Positions 16,046 to 25,134 of a stretch of 64,000 nucleotides of DNA are shown here, one piece after another. Within the stretch, counting starts at the first letter, position 1. Every line of letters starts with the position of its first letter. The notes below the pieces were generated by a model, which ran no database searches, was not told where the DNA came from, and was given only the letters and a program-made list of their open reading frames with translations. Made by a program: the position numbers and the translations under genes. This stretch comes from Enhydrobacter sp. (GTDB taxonomy: Bacteria; Pseudomonadota; Alphaproteobacteria; Reyranellales; Reyranellaceae), in contig CP075528.1 of NCBI GenBank assembly GCA_025808875.1, positions 2,230,473-2,294,472 of the forward strand. Reading direction: 5' to 3'.

Positions 16046-17218
16046 TCAGCGCGCCTCCGCCCAGCGGACCATCTTCGCCATGAAGGCGTCGCACGCGTCG
16101 ATCTGCGAGCGCGCGACGAACTCGTCGGGCTGGTGCGCCTGGGCGATGTCACCCGGGCCGCAGATCACTGTCGGAATGCCGTGCGCCCGGAAGATGCCGG
16201 CCTCGGTGCCATAGGGCACGGCGTAGGTGCGGTTACCGCCCGTCCATTGCAGCGCCAGCGCCGTCGCCTCCTCGTTCTCTTCCGGCTTGATGCCCGGCAC
16301 GAAGGATCGTCGCTTGAGCGTGATGTCGGCGTCGGGATGCCTGGCCTTCATGCGTGGTAGCAAATCGTCGGCGATGTACTTCTCGGCACGCCGCTGCACT
16401 TCCCACGGATCGTCGGTCGGCAGGGTGCGATAGCCCCAGTTCAGCACGCATTCGCGGGCCAGGATGTTGCCCGCCGTGCCGCCATTGATGATGCCGACAT
16501 TGATCGTGGTATGGCCCGGCACCGTGTCGATCCCGGCCGGGGGCGTGCGCTGCGCCAGCTCATCCTGCAGCTCGTTCAGCCAGTGGATGAACTCGCCGGC
16601 GAAGTGGATGGCGCTGACGCCGAGATGAGTCATCGACGAATGGGCCTCGAAGCCAGTGAAGGTGGCGATCAGGCCGCCACCATTGTTCTGCGCGTTGACC
16701 ACGCCCATCATCGTCGGCTCGCCGATGATCACGGCGCGCGGTCGTGGCACGGCCCCCATGAGCTTCTCGGCCAGCGAATGGGCGCCGAGGCAGCCGACCT
16801 CCTCGTCGTAGCTGAAGGCGAAATGCATGGGCACCTTCAGCTTGGCGCGCTGGAACGTCGGCACATGGGCGAGCGCCGTGGCGACGAAGCCCTTCATGTC
16901 GCACGAGCCGCGCCCGTACAAGTTGCCGTCCGGCTTCTCCGTCAGCACCCACGGATCGGTGCTCCAGGGCTGGCCGTCGACGGGTACGACGTCGGTGTGG
17001 CCGCTCAGCACGATGCCGCCTTCGGTGTCGGGGCCGATCGAAGCGTAGAGATTGGCCTTCGTCCCCTCGATGTTGGGCACCAGTGTGCTCTTCACGCCGT
17101 GATCGTCGAGATAGGTCTGGACATATTCGATGAGCTCGAGGTTGGAATTGCGGGAGGTGGTGTCGAAGGCAACCAGTCGGCGCAGCATTTCGACGGAGGA
17201 CACGCGTTCTTTACTCAT
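16046..17218 (-). CDS. argE: Acetylornithine deacetylase (M20 metallopeptidase family)
   Basis: A 390-residue M20 enzyme. The di-zinc site residues are visible in SGHTDVVPVDGQPW, GRGSCDMKGF (bridging Asp), YDEEVGCLGAHS (catalytic Glu), VIIGEPT and AHQPDEF. The length and motif order fit ArgE, which removes acetate from N-acetylornithine in arginine synthesis; related succinyl-diaminopimelate deacylases and carboxypeptidases are the alternatives. ATG 17218 is the chosen start. The start codon of the divergent TauE/SafE gene overlaps it by two bases in a shared CATG. Confidence 0.87.
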   Translation of the reverse strand: MSKERVSSVEMLRRLVAFDTTSRNSNLELIEYVQTYLDDHGVKSTLVPNIEGTKANLYASIGPDTEGGIVLSGHTDVVPVDGQPWSTDPWVLTEKPDGNLYGRGSCDMKGFVATALAHVPTFQRAKLKVPMHFAFSYDEEVGCLGAHSLAEKLMGAVPRPRAVIIGEPTMMGVVNAQNNGGGLIATFTGFEAHSSMTHLGVSAIHFAGEFIHWLNELQDELAQRTPPAGIDTVPGHTTINVGIINGGTAGNILARECVLNWGYRTLPTDDPWEVQRRAEKYIADDLLPRMKARHPDADITLKRRSFVPGIKPEENEEATALALQWTGGNRTYAVPYGTEAGIFRAHGIPTVICGPGDIAQAHQPDEFVARSQIDACDAFMAKMVRWAEAR

Positions 17219-18050
17219 GGGGCCTACCGTATACGATGACGACACAACGACCAACCCGGGCGAGAGGAGACGCCTGCTTTCATACGATCTGTGGAGTCTG
17301 GCGCTCGGCTTCGGTGCGGGCCTCGCCTGCGGATTCCTCAACACGGCGGCGTCGTCCGGTTCGGCAGTGTCGTTGCCGCTCCTGATGTTGATCGGTCTCG
17401 ACCCGCTTTCGGCGAACGCCACCAACCGCATCCCGGTCCTGATCGGTGCGATCTCGGCGACCATGAGCTTTCACGCCAAGAACGTGATGCCGTGGCGGCT
17501 GGCGCTGCGCGTCAGCGGCCCGGCGATGGCGGGCAGCTTGGTCGGCACCGGTCTCGCCGAGACGATCGACTCGCGCAATCTCGGTCTCGTCATCACCGGC
17601 GCGGTGATGGTTGCGCTGGTGCTGCTCTTCACCAAGATCAAGAAGACGCTGGAGAGCGTCTCGGTCGACGATCCGCGCTGGTCGTGGGGTCATGCCGCGA
17701 TCTTCTTCGGCATCGGCCTGTGGCTTGGCTTCATCGTGCTGGACGGAGCGACCTATCTCCTGATGGCGCTGACCTTGGCGGCCGGGTTGACCCTGGTGTC
17801 CGCCAACGCGGTGAAGAGCGCGGTGCTCGTGCCGACCACACTGATCGCCATGCTGGTCTTTGCCTACAAGGGCGACATCGACTGGGAACTCGGTGCTGTG
17901 ATGGGCGTGGGCAGCATCCTGGGCGGAGTCTTTGGCGTGCGGGTCGCCACTTCGCCGGAGGCCAGGCGCTACGTCTTCGGGTTGCTGGTCGTGGTCATCT
18001 GCGCCGAGCTGCTTCACCTTCTCTGGCACTACATTTTCGAGACCCACTGA
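17217..18050 (+). CDS. TauE/SafE (TSUP) family membrane permease
   Basis: An inner-membrane protein of up to 277 residues with about eight hydrophobic segments. The repeated half-site pattern is visible as GFLNTAASSGSAVSLPLL plus SANATNRIPVLIG in the first half and LVSANAVKSAVLVPTTL in the second, which is the TauE/SafE duplication. Members export or import sulfite, sulfonates or other organic anions. The start is unusual. ATG 17217 has no ribosome-binding site and overlaps argE's ATG, while a strong GAGAGGAGA at about 17260-17270 points to translation from a CTG near 17274. No ATG, GTG or TTG lies between in frame. Confidence 0.85.
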   Translation: MGPTVYDDDTTTNPGERRRLLSYDLWSLALGFGAGLACGFLNTAASSGSAVSLPLLMLIGLDPLSANATNRIPVLIGAISATMSFHAKNVMPWRLALRVSGPAMAGSLVGTGLAETIDSRNLGLVITGAVMVALVLLFTKIKKTLESVSVDDPRWSWGHAAIFFGIGLWLGFIVLDGATYLLMALTLAAGLTLVSANAVKSAVLVPTTLIAMLVFAYKGDIDWELGAVMGVGSILGGVFGVRVATSPEARRYVFGLLVVVICAELLHLLWHYIFETH

Positions 18051-18058
18051 AGGCGGCG

Positions 18059-18310
18059 TTAGCGCCGCGACCGCGTTCGGTCGAGCGGCAGCAACCCGAG
18101 CAGCGCCGAGATCGTGCCGATCAGGAAGGCGCTGGGATAGCCGAAGCCGTGGCCGCCAATCCGGCCATCGCGAAGCCGAAGCACGAGGCCGGACATCCAG
18201 ATCAGGCCGAGCACCTTGCCGAAGAGCACGCGCCCGCTGCCGCTGCCTGACACTGCCGGCAACGCGCCCACGATGACCAGCGCGAGCGCCGGCGCGACCC
18301 TCTCGGCCAT
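18059..18310 (-). CDS. Small hypothetical membrane protein
   Basis: From ATG 18310 the frame gives 83 residues with two hydrophobic segments (VAPALALVIVGALPAVSG and FLIGTISALLGLLPL) and a basic C-terminus (DRTRSRR), typical of a small inner-membrane protein with the positively charged end in the cytosol. In-frame ATGs further upstream (18337, 18427) would lengthen it, but those extra residues look non-coding. No family was recognised. It converges on the TSUP gene, 8 bases away. Confidence 0.5.
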   Translation of the reverse strand: MAERVAPALALVIVGALPAVSGSGSGRVLFGKVLGLIWMSGLVLRLRDGRIGGHGFGYPSAFLIGTISALLGLLPLDRTRSRR

Positions 18311-18486
18311 CAACGAACCCGCTTGGGGTCGTCGCATGTGCGGCACGTCGCCGTGTTCGCGTCGACCGGCCAAGCGCCTGAAATAACGGGTGAAATTCGA
18401 CCCATGTTTGACACCCCGCACCCCCACCCGCTAGAACCGCCGCGCATCCGTCGTGGATATTGATCGCCGGGGTCTGAACGGGCTGC

Positions 18487-18579
18487 GGAGAGGTGGCCGA
18501 GCGGTCGAAGGCGGCGGTTTGCTAAACCGTTATACGGGGTAAACCCGTATCGAGGGTTCGAATCCCTTCCTCTCCGCCA
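18487..18579 (+). tRNA. tRNA-Ser, anticodon GCU, CCA encoded
   Basis: The acceptor stem GGAGAGG (18487-18493) pairs with CCTCTCC (18569-18575), followed by discriminator G and an encoded CCA. The D arm has TGGCCGAG...GGTCGAAGGC, the anticodon loop reads TTGCTAA (anticodon GCU, reading AGC/AGU codons), there is a long variable arm as expected for Ser, and the T loop is GGTTCGAATC. No integrase or duplicated tRNA end lies nearby, so there is no sign that it is an attachment site. Confidence 0.97.
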
Positions 18580-18749
18580 TTATCCGTCGACGTCGATCCG
18601 TTCGCGAACCGGTTCATTCTCTGTGTAAAAGTCATAGGATATGAACCCGCTCCGGTGTTATATTTTCCGCAATGCGAGCCTCAAGATAGGCCGAATTCGG
18701 CGGCCATGCCGTCGGACGAATGATGAGACAGATCTGGGAGGATCCTACA

Positions 18750-19913
18750 GTGACGCTAGGCAATAACACGATGTGGCGCTCGCGCGCCGGTGTGCGACGA
18801 CTCGGTCGGACGATGCTGGCGACGGCGACTGGGGTCGCAGCGCTCGCCATTGCTGCGGCGGGACCCGCCGTCGCACAAGAACTGCAGAAGGTCACCATTC
18901 GGTTGGTGGCCGACCATACCCCACCGCCCCATCCGGCCGCGATCGCTCAGGTCGAGTTCAGCAAGCGTCTGGCCGCAGCGATCCCTGGTAGCGAACTGCG
19001 CCTCTACCATGCCGGCGCGCTGTACACGATTCCCGAGGCCCTGGCGGCGATGAGCGAGGGTAACCTCGAGATGACCTGGGGACAGTTCGGCAAGACGGCG
19101 GCGATCGACCGCTGGATGAACGTCGTCGCCGGGCCGATGCTGCTCACCACCCCCGGTGCCATGGAGCAGCTCGACAAGTTCGAATCGGTCGCGGTTTTGC
19201 GCAAGCGCTTCGAGGAACTGCATGGCGTCAAGATGTTCGGCACGGCGCATCTCAGCATGTTCATGGGCGCTGGAGCGAAGAAGCGTCTGCGTTCGCCGGA
19301 CGACTTCAAGGGCCGCAAGATCCGCAGCATGGGCCCGGCCGAGAACGCGGCGCTGTCGGCGTGGGGTGCCTCGCCGGTGACGATGGCGTTCGGCGACGTG
19401 CCGCCGGCACTCGAGACCGGCGTCATCGACGGCCTGTTGACCAGCATCGGCGGCTTCAATGCGACGCGCGACCAGGCGCCGTTCTACACGGTCGCGGGCA
19501 TCAACGGCATCGTCGGCGACTACTACTGGATCGGCGCAAGCCTGAAGTGGTGGAACCGGCTCAACAAGCCGACCCAGGCGGCGCTGGAGAAGCTGATCGT
19601 CGAGGAACTCATTCCGCTCCAGAAACAGGTCAATTGGTGCAACGACGAGCGGGTCATCAAGCAGTACCTGACCGAAGACCCGAGCAAGCCCGGTATCTAC
19701 ATCCTCAAGCCGGACGAGCAGAAGAAGCTGGCCGATGCACTAGGCGACGCCACGATCAAGTGGGTGAAGGCGAACACTCCGAACGACGCCCACAAGTGGG
19801 TCGACCGCTACGTTCAAGAGGCGCGGGCGGCGTCGGTGGCGCACCCGATGGGCACGTCCTCGATCGAAAAGACCGATTGCTCGAAACTGGCCCACTACTT
19901 CGCCAAGAAGTAG
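18750..19913 (+). CDS. TRAP transporter substrate-binding protein (DctP type)
   Basis: A 387-residue periplasmic solute receptor. The signal peptide (VAALAIAAAGPAVAQ) ends near residue 43, and the DctP fold follows, with KRLAAAIPGSELRLYHAGALY, an early ligand segment, and the RKIRSMGPAENAALSAWGASPVTM region that carries the conserved Arg which binds a ligand carboxylate. GTG 18750 has GGGAGGA upstream; an upstream ATG pair at 18720 lacks one. It captures an organic acid and delivers it to the permease encoded next. The exact ligand is unknown. Confidence 0.9.
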   Translation: MTLGNNTMWRSRAGVRRLGRTMLATATGVAALAIAAAGPAVAQELQKVTIRLVADHTPPPHPAAIAQVEFSKRLAAAIPGSELRLYHAGALYTIPEALAAMSEGNLEMTWGQFGKTAAIDRWMNVVAGPMLLTTPGAMEQLDKFESVAVLRKRFEELHGVKMFGTAHLSMFMGAGAKKRLRSPDDFKGRKIRSMGPAENAALSAWGASPVTMAFGDVPPALETGVIDGLLTSIGGFNATRDQAPFYTVAGINGIVGDYYWIGASLKWWNRLNKPTQAALEKLIVEELIPLQKQVNWCNDERVIKQYLTEDPSKPGIYILKPDEQKKLADALGDATIKWVKANTPNDAHKWVDRYVQEARAASVAHPMGTSSIEKTDCSKLAHYFAKK

Positions 19914-19928
19914 CACGTGTCGGCAACG

Positions 19929-19958
19929 ACGGGCGCCGTCGACCACGGCGGCGCCCGT
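19929..19958 (+). terminator. Intercistronic stem-loop between TRAP receptor and permease genes
   Basis: ACGGGCGCCG (19929-19938) pairs perfectly with CGGCGCCCGT (19949-19958) across a 10-base loop, with a further G-U and C-G pair outside. It lies 15 bases after the receptor stop and 30 before the small permease gene. No U-run follows. Such hairpins commonly protect receptor mRNA from 3' decay or partly attenuate transcription, giving more receptor than permease. Confidence 0.6.
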
Positions 19959-19988
19959 TGGCTGTGTTGACCAAGTGGAAGAACCGAT

Positions 19989-20534
19989 ATGGTTACGATC
20001 TACAAGACATGGCGGTTCTTCCAGGACCGCGTCGTTGGCTATGCGGCCGCGCTGATCCTGCTCGGTATGACGATCCTGTCGGTGGTCGAGATATTCCGAC
20101 GATACGTCCAGGGCCAGACATTCCATTGGGGGCAGGATGCCGTGACCTACTTCATGGTCACGGCCACGTTCATCTATTTCGGCACTTGCCAGGCGCAACG
20201 CACCCATCTCGCCGTCACCATTCTGCCCGAATGGCTGAGGCGTAGCGGCCGGGTCAAGCTCGGCTTGGCCGTCCAGGCGATCGCCTCGCTGCTGGGCATT
20301 CTGTTCGTCGTCGCGGTCATCTGGTGGGGCCATCCAGCCGCCGAGCGAGCCCTGAAGCTGGAGCGCATGACGGAGAGCATGATCATTCCGCTTTGGCCGT
20401 TCATGTACGCGCTGCTCGTCGGGTTGGCGTTGATGGGCGTGACGCTGCTGTTCCAGTTCTACCGCGACGTGATGCGACTGGTAGGGCGCGACCCCTTCCC
20501 ATGGGAACCGAATCATCTGGAGATGGAACTCTAG
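19989..20534 (+). CDS. TRAP transporter small permease subunit (DctQ type)
   Basis: A 181-residue inner-membrane protein with four hydrophobic segments. The conserved RRYVQGQTFHWGQDAVTYFMV region after the first segment and the QAQRTHLAVTI motif are characteristic of TRAP DctQ subunits. It pairs with the large subunit encoded 29 bases downstream to form the sodium-driven uptake channel for the ligand delivered by the binding protein. Confidence 0.92.
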   Translation: MVTIYKTWRFFQDRVVGYAAALILLGMTILSVVEIFRRYVQGQTFHWGQDAVTYFMVTATFIYFGTCQAQRTHLAVTILPEWLRRSGRVKLGLAVQAIASLLGILFVVAVIWWGHPAAERALKLERMTESMIIPLWPFMYALLVGLALMGVTLLFQFYRDVMRLVGRDPFPWEPNHLEMEL

Positions 20535-20563
20535 ATCCGCGAGCGCAGGGGGAGCGCAACCGC

Positions 20564-21847
20564 ATGTCACTGCTTGCAAGCCTGTTCACGGTACTGCTGG
20601 TGCTGGGCCTGCCGCTCGGCATCGTTCTCGCCGGTGCCAGCCTGATCTTCATCTTCGGCGATCCGATGCTGTCGCCTGGCGCGGTGTTTCAATCCTTTTT
20701 CAATTTCCTCAGCAAATACACGCTGATGGCCGTGCCGTTCTTCATCTTCGCCGGCTTCCTGATGGAGCAGACCGGCCTGATTGCGCGATTGTTTCGCTTC
20801 GCCGATGCTCTGATCGGATGGCTGCCCGGGGGCTTCGGCTTCGCTACCCTGGTGGCGGCGGTGATCTTCGGTGCGATCTCGGGCTCCAGCACCGCGATGG
20901 CCGCAGCCATGGGCGTGATTGCCTATCCTGAGCTCCGCAAGCGCGGCTATCCCGCCTGGCTGGCGGCGGGTCTGGTCGCCTCCGGCGGCGGCATCGCGAT
21001 TCTGATTCCACCCAGCATCATCCTCATCCTCTACGGCATCCTGACCGAGACCTCGATCGTCACGCTGTTCTTCGCCGGCGTTATTCCCGGCATCCTGCTC
21101 GCCATCAGCGACGCCATCGTCCTGGTGTTCTTCGCTTGGTACCTCAAGCTGCCGGCGGGCAAATTCTCCTGGCGGGCTTTGGGCGAGGCGACCGTCGATG
21201 CATGGCCGGCACTTTTGATGCCGGTGGTGATCTTGGGCGGTCTCTACGGCGGGCTGTTCACGCCGACCGAGGCCGGAGCCGCAGCCTGCGGCTACGCGCT
21301 GATCTACGGCATCCTCATCAAGCGCGGGGCGTTCCTGAAAGATCTGATGGCGGTCACGGTGCGCTCGCTCAATCTCACGTCGGTGATCTTTTTCCTGCTG
21401 GGCTGCGTCGGCGTCTTCCAGTTCGTGCTCGCCAATCAGGGCTGGGCGCAGCACCTCACGCAGTGGGTCGGCGGCCTCGACCTGTCGCCCATGGAGTTCC
21501 TGCTGATCCTGCTGCCGATCCTGCTGTTCCTGTCGATGTTCCTGAGCGGTATCGCCATCGTCGTGCTGACGGTGCCGGTGTTCTTCTCGGTGGCGATGAG
21601 TCTCGGCATCGACCCGGTCGTGCTCGCCATCCTGACGGCGCTGGCGATGGAGATGGGGGTGGTGATCCCGCCGGTCGGGCTCAACCTGTTCGCGGTCGCC
21701 GGCACCACCCGGGTGCCGCTCCACGAGGTCACGAAGGGCGCCATGCCGTTCCTGTTCACCGATGGATGGGTTCTGGTGCTGGTGATGTTGTTCCCATTTC
21801 TGGCACTTTGGCTGCCGAGCGTGCTCATCACGCCGGTCTTCAAGTAG
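20564..21847 (+). CDS. TRAP transporter large permease subunit (DctM type)
   Basis: A 427-residue inner-membrane protein with about twelve membrane segments. ISGSSTAMAAAMG and GLYGGLFTPTEAGAAACGYAL are DctM signatures involved in substrate and sodium binding, and GVVIPPVGLNLF fits the second pseudo-repeat. ATG 20564 has GGGGGAG upstream. It forms the transport path together with the small subunit. Its 3' end overlaps the converging MFS gene by 8 bases. Confidence 0.93.
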   Translation: MSLLASLFTVLLVLGLPLGIVLAGASLIFIFGDPMLSPGAVFQSFFNFLSKYTLMAVPFFIFAGFLMEQTGLIARLFRFADALIGWLPGGFGFATLVAAVIFGAISGSSTAMAAAMGVIAYPELRKRGYPAWLAAGLVASGGGIAILIPPSIILILYGILTETSIVTLFFAGVIPGILLAISDAIVLVFFAWYLKLPAGKFSWRALGEATVDAWPALLMPVVILGGLYGGLFTPTEAGAAACGYALIYGILIKRGAFLKDLMAVTVRSLNLTSVIFFLLGCVGVFQFVLANQGWAQHLTQWVGGLDLSPMEFLLILLPILLFLSMFLSGIAIVVLTVPVFFSVAMSLGIDPVVLAILTALAMEMGVVIPPVGLNLFAVAGTTRVPLHEVTKGAMPFLFTDGWVLVLVMLFPFLALWLPSVLITPVFK

Positions 21848-23042
21848 GCTCGGCCTTTCGCCAGCCGAGTCTCGGCATCGTCAATGCGGTGGCCATGCCG
21901 GCAAGGTTTGCGCCGACGGCGATCAACATCGCGTGGCTGTAGTCGCGCGTCACGTCGAACAGGTAGCCGGCCAGTACGGGCAGGCCGATGGCGGCGAGGC
22001 ACCAGGCAATGTACGTCCGCCCGGCGACGCGTCCGAAGTCGGCGGGCGGCCAGTAGACGGATATTCCTCCGGCGGTCGAACCGGAGATGAAGCCGTAGCC
22101 CATGCCAACCATTGCCAGCCCGAGCACCGCTGTCACGGGTGCGGGGAAGAGCACCAGCAGCAATCCGCCGACGAGCGCCAGGCCGTGCGCCGCGCACATC
22201 ACGTGTGGCACGGCGAACCGGTCGACCAGCCAGCCGCCGCTGACGCGGGCGAGGGCGATTGCCCCGGTGATGCCGGTGGTGGCTCCCACGGCGAGCGCCG
22301 CCGCGCCTCCATAGACGGCGATGATCTCTCGGGCCTGGCTCAGAACCATCAGGCCTGCCGAGGCGGCGAGAAAGAAAGTCGCCGAGATCTTGAAGAAGGT
22401 CAGTCCCAACTTTGCGGGGTGGCTCGCCACGCTCCCCGCCGGCGCGACCAGGCGCATCCTGCTGTGCTGGGCCAACAGCGCCGCGACCGCACCACACGCC
22501 ACCAGAGTTAACGCCAGCCCGACCAGAGTGGTGCGCCAGCCGAAAGCTTCGTTGCAGACATGGAAGGCGGGCGTCGCGATCATCGCGCCCATGGGATAGA
22601 GGCTGACGAGATAACCGTTCACCAGCCCTAGTCGTCGGCGGACCAGCATGTTCACGCCCTGCTGCAGCAGGATATACGACACGCCTCCACCGATGCCGAA
22701 CACGATGCCGTAGCCGACCAGCAACTGGGCGAGGCCTGACGCCTGTGCGGCCACGGCGATGCCGGCGGCGGCGGCCATGGCGCTGACGAACACCAGGGTC
22801 GGCGCGGAGGCGAGGCGGTAGACGAATGCCGCGCCGACCGAGCCCACGGTGAAACCCACCGTGGCGAGGCCGAAGACGAGCGACAGCGCCGAGCGGGGAA
22901 TCTCGAGCTCATGCTCGATTGGACGCAGCAGGACGCTGAAGGAATAGACCGATCCCAATGGCAGATTCAGCAAGGTCGCGGCCAGCAGCGCCGCCCACGG
23001 GCGCTCGGCTCGGACGCTGGCGGCCGGCGCGGCATCAAGCAT
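21840..23042 (-). CDS. MFS transporter (OFA-like)
   Basis: About 400 residues with twelve hydrophobic segments. The start of the first helix (PWAALLAATLLNLPLGSVYSF), the loop RSALSLVFGLATVGFTVGS and the GWLVDRFAVPHVM motif A-like loop between helices 8 and 9 fit the oxalate/formate antiporter-like MFS branch. The substrate is unknown. ATG 23042 is chosen since the extra 18 residues upstream look non-coding; AGGGTG lies 6 bases before it. It is divergent from the peptidase gene at 23123. Confidence 0.85.
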   Translation of the reverse strand: MLDAAPAASVRAERPWAALLAATLLNLPLGSVYSFSVLLRPIEHELEIPRSALSLVFGLATVGFTVGSVGAAFVYRLASAPTLVFVSAMAAAAGIAVAAQASGLAQLLVGYGIVFGIGGGVSYILLQQGVNMLVRRRLGLVNGYLVSLYPMGAMIATPAFHVCNEAFGWRTTLVGLALTLVACGAVAALLAQHSRMRLVAPAGSVASHPAKLGLTFFKISATFFLAASAGLMVLSQAREIIAVYGGAAALAVGATTGITGAIALARVSGGWLVDRFAVPHVMCAAHGLALVGGLLLVLFPAPVTAVLGLAMVGMGYGFISGSTAGGISVYWPPADFGRVAGRTYIAWCLAAIGLPVLAGYLFDVTRDYSHAMLIAVGANLAGMATALTMPRLGWRKAEPT

Positions 23043-23122
23043 GGTGCACCCTAACACGGACTCGCGTCGCGCCGTGTGCGATGTCACTATCCGCAAGCCT
23101 GTCGGGAGCGAGAGTCCTTCGC

Positions 23123-23899
23123 ATGACGAAACCAGTGGTCGGCGTGATCGGAAATGCCCAGGTGGTCAACGACCGGCACAACGTGCAACTGGTGGGACAG
23201 CGCAACCTTCGCGCAGTGGCGGAGGTCGCGGGAGCGTTGCCGTTGATGTTTGCCGCCGCGCCGGACATCACCGATGTCGATGCGCTGCTGGACGTCGTCG
23301 ACGGAGTCCTGCTTACGGGCGCGCGGGCCAACGTCCACCCGACCTGCTTCGGCGTCGAACCCGACACCCGCCACGAACCCTACGACCACGACCGCGATGC
23401 GGTCGCGCTCGCCCTGGTGAGGGCCTGTGTCGATCGCGGCGTGCCGCTTTTCGGAATCTGCCGCGGGTTCCAGGAGATGAACGTCGCCTTCGGCGGCACG
23501 CTGCACCCGGAGATCCGCGACCTGCCCGGACGCATGAACCATCGCATGCCCCGGCTGGAGAATGGCGAGATTCATCCCGATCCGGAGGTCGTGTTCAGCG
23601 ATCGCCACGAGGTCCAGCTCGCATCCGGCGGCGTCTTCGCCAAGCTTCTTGGTCGCGAGGCGATCCGCGTGAACTCGCTGCACGGCCAGGGCATTCTCGA
23701 ACCGGGCGCGCGCATCGTCGTCGAAGGCGTGGCGGAGGACGGCACGATCGAGGCGATCCGCATTGCCGATGCGCCCGGGTTCGCACTGGGCGTCCAGTGG
23801 CACGCCGAGTACGATCCGCAGAGCAACCCGATCAACCGGACCCTGTTCGAGGCGTTCGGCGCCGCACTGCGGCAGCAGAAGCGCGCGTCGCGGCCGTAA
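23123..23899 (+). CDS. Gamma-glutamyl-gamma-aminobutyrate hydrolase family protein (class I glutamine amidotransferase-like, peptidase C26)
   Basis: A 258-residue enzyme with the class I amidotransferase triad: Cys in LFGICRGFQEMNVA, and His and Glu in GVQWHAEYDP. The SLHGQGI segment is typical of PuuD-like members, which release glutamate from gamma-glutamyl compounds such as gamma-glutamyl-GABA in putrescine breakdown. No other put-pathway gene is nearby, so the real substrate is open. ATG 23123 is chosen; longer in-frame starts add unlike sequence. The next gene, an MFS carrier, starts 3 bases after its stop and may supply its substrate. Confidence 0.86.
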   Translation: MTKPVVGVIGNAQVVNDRHNVQLVGQRNLRAVAEVAGALPLMFAAAPDITDVDALLDVVDGVLLTGARANVHPTCFGVEPDTRHEPYDHDRDAVALALVRACVDRGVPLFGICRGFQEMNVAFGGTLHPEIRDLPGRMNHRMPRLENGEIHPDPEVVFSDRHEVQLASGGVFAKLLGREAIRVNSLHGQGILEPGARIVVEGVAEDGTIEAIRIADAPGFALGVQWHAEYDPQSNPINRTLFEAFGAALRQQKRASRP

Positions 23900-23902
23900 G
23901 CC

Positions 23903-25129
23903 ATGCGGCGCCTGGCGCTGTTTGGCTGGGCGACTGGCGCGCTGTTCTTCTTCTATGCCTGGATCATGCGCGTCTCGCCGAGCGTGATGATCGACGAGCT
24001 GATGCGCGACTTCGGCGTCGGCGCCGCCGCCATCGGCAATCTCTCCGCCTTCTATTTCTACGGCTATGCCGGCATGCAGATCCCGGTCGGCCTTCTGATG
24101 GACCGGTTCGGCCCGCGCCGACTGATGACGGTGGCCGCCGTCGGATGCGCCGCCGGCTGCGTGCTGTTCGCCCTGGCGCCCGAGCTCTGGATCCTGTCGT
24201 TCGGCCGCTTCCTGATCGGCGCGACCGCGGCCTTCAGCCTGGTCGGCGCGATGACGGTCGCTGGCCAGTGGTTTGCGCCGGCGCGCTTCGCGCTGCTCTC
24301 CGGCCTCGCCATGATGCTCGGCATGGCCGGGGGTGTGTTCGGCCAGGCGCCGCTGCGTGTGCTCGTCGAATGGCTCGACTGGCGGAGCGCCTCGCTCGCG
24401 CTGGCGGTGGGCGGTGTGGCACTGGCGCTGGCGGCGATCGCCACGGTCCGGGACAGGTCGCACGGGGCGGGCGGGCTGCGGCAAGTGCTGGTCGGGCTGG
24501 GGCAGGTCGCACGCAATCGGCAAACCTGGCTGATCGCCGTCGCCGGCCTCGGCACGACCGGACCATTGCTCGGCTTCGCCGGCTTGTGGGGTGTGCCCTT
24601 CCTGGCGCAGACACAGGGACTGGATCGCACGGCGGCGGCGGGTATCACGTCGATGGTATTCATCGGCTGGGGTGTCGGCGCACCGGTGATGGGCTGGCTC
24701 AGCGATCGCATCGGTCGGCGCAAGGCGCCCTTCGTTGCGGGCCTCATCCTGACGGCGGCAGCGATGGCGGGGCTTGCCTGGGCGCCCGGATTGCCGCTCT
24801 GGGCGATGAGCACACTGTGCTTTCTCTGCGGCTTCGGCGGTTCGGCGCAGATCGTGGGCTTTGCCGCGGTCCGCGAACTCAATCCGCCGGCTGCCGGCGG
24901 CGCCGCGCTCGGCATCGTCAACGGCGTGGTGACCGGGGCCGGCGCCCTCTACCAGCCGCTGCTCGGATGGCTGCTCGATCTGGCCTGGGCCGGCGAAATG
25001 GCGAATGGTGTCCGGGTCTATGCGAGCGCTGCCTACAGCACGGCATTCAGCGTCCTGGTGGCGGGTGCGGCCGTGGGCATTGCCTGCACCCTGATGATGC
25101 GCGAGACGCGGTGCCGCCAGAGCGCGTGA
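23903..25129 (+). CDS. MFS transporter
   Basis: A 408-residue protein with twelve hydrophobic segments. The loop-2 motif A is GLLMDRFGPRRLMT, and its counterpart after helix 8 is GWLSDRIGRRKAPF. An early R-V-S-P-S-V segment in helix 1 (IMRVSPSVMIDELM) is common in nitrate/organic-acid carriers and the sugar phosphate group. The substrate is unknown. It begins 3 bases after the C26 peptidase gene, so the two are almost certainly cotranscribed. It converges on the iron alcohol dehydrogenase gene. Confidence 0.88.
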   Translation: MRRLALFGWATGALFFFYAWIMRVSPSVMIDELMRDFGVGAAAIGNLSAFYFYGYAGMQIPVGLLMDRFGPRRLMTVAAVGCAAGCVLFALAPELWILSFGRFLIGATAAFSLVGAMTVAGQWFAPARFALLSGLAMMLGMAGGVFGQAPLRVLVEWLDWRSASLALAVGGVALALAAIATVRDRSHGAGGLRQVLVGLGQVARNRQTWLIAVAGLGTTGPLLGFAGLWGVPFLAQTQGLDRTAAAGITSMVFIGWGVGAPVMGWLSDRIGRRKAPFVAGLILTAAAMAGLAWAPGLPLWAMSTLCFLCGFGGSAQIVGFAAVRELNPPAAGGAALGIVNGVVTGAGALYQPLLGWLLDLAWAGEMANGVRVYASAAYSTAFSVLVAGAAVGIACTLMMRETRCRQSA

Positions 25130-25134
25130 CGCGC

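Noticed and set aside
18487..18579. tRNA-Ser as a mobile-element attachment site
   Set aside because: No integrase, no repeated tRNA 3' end and no shift in gene character downstream were seen.
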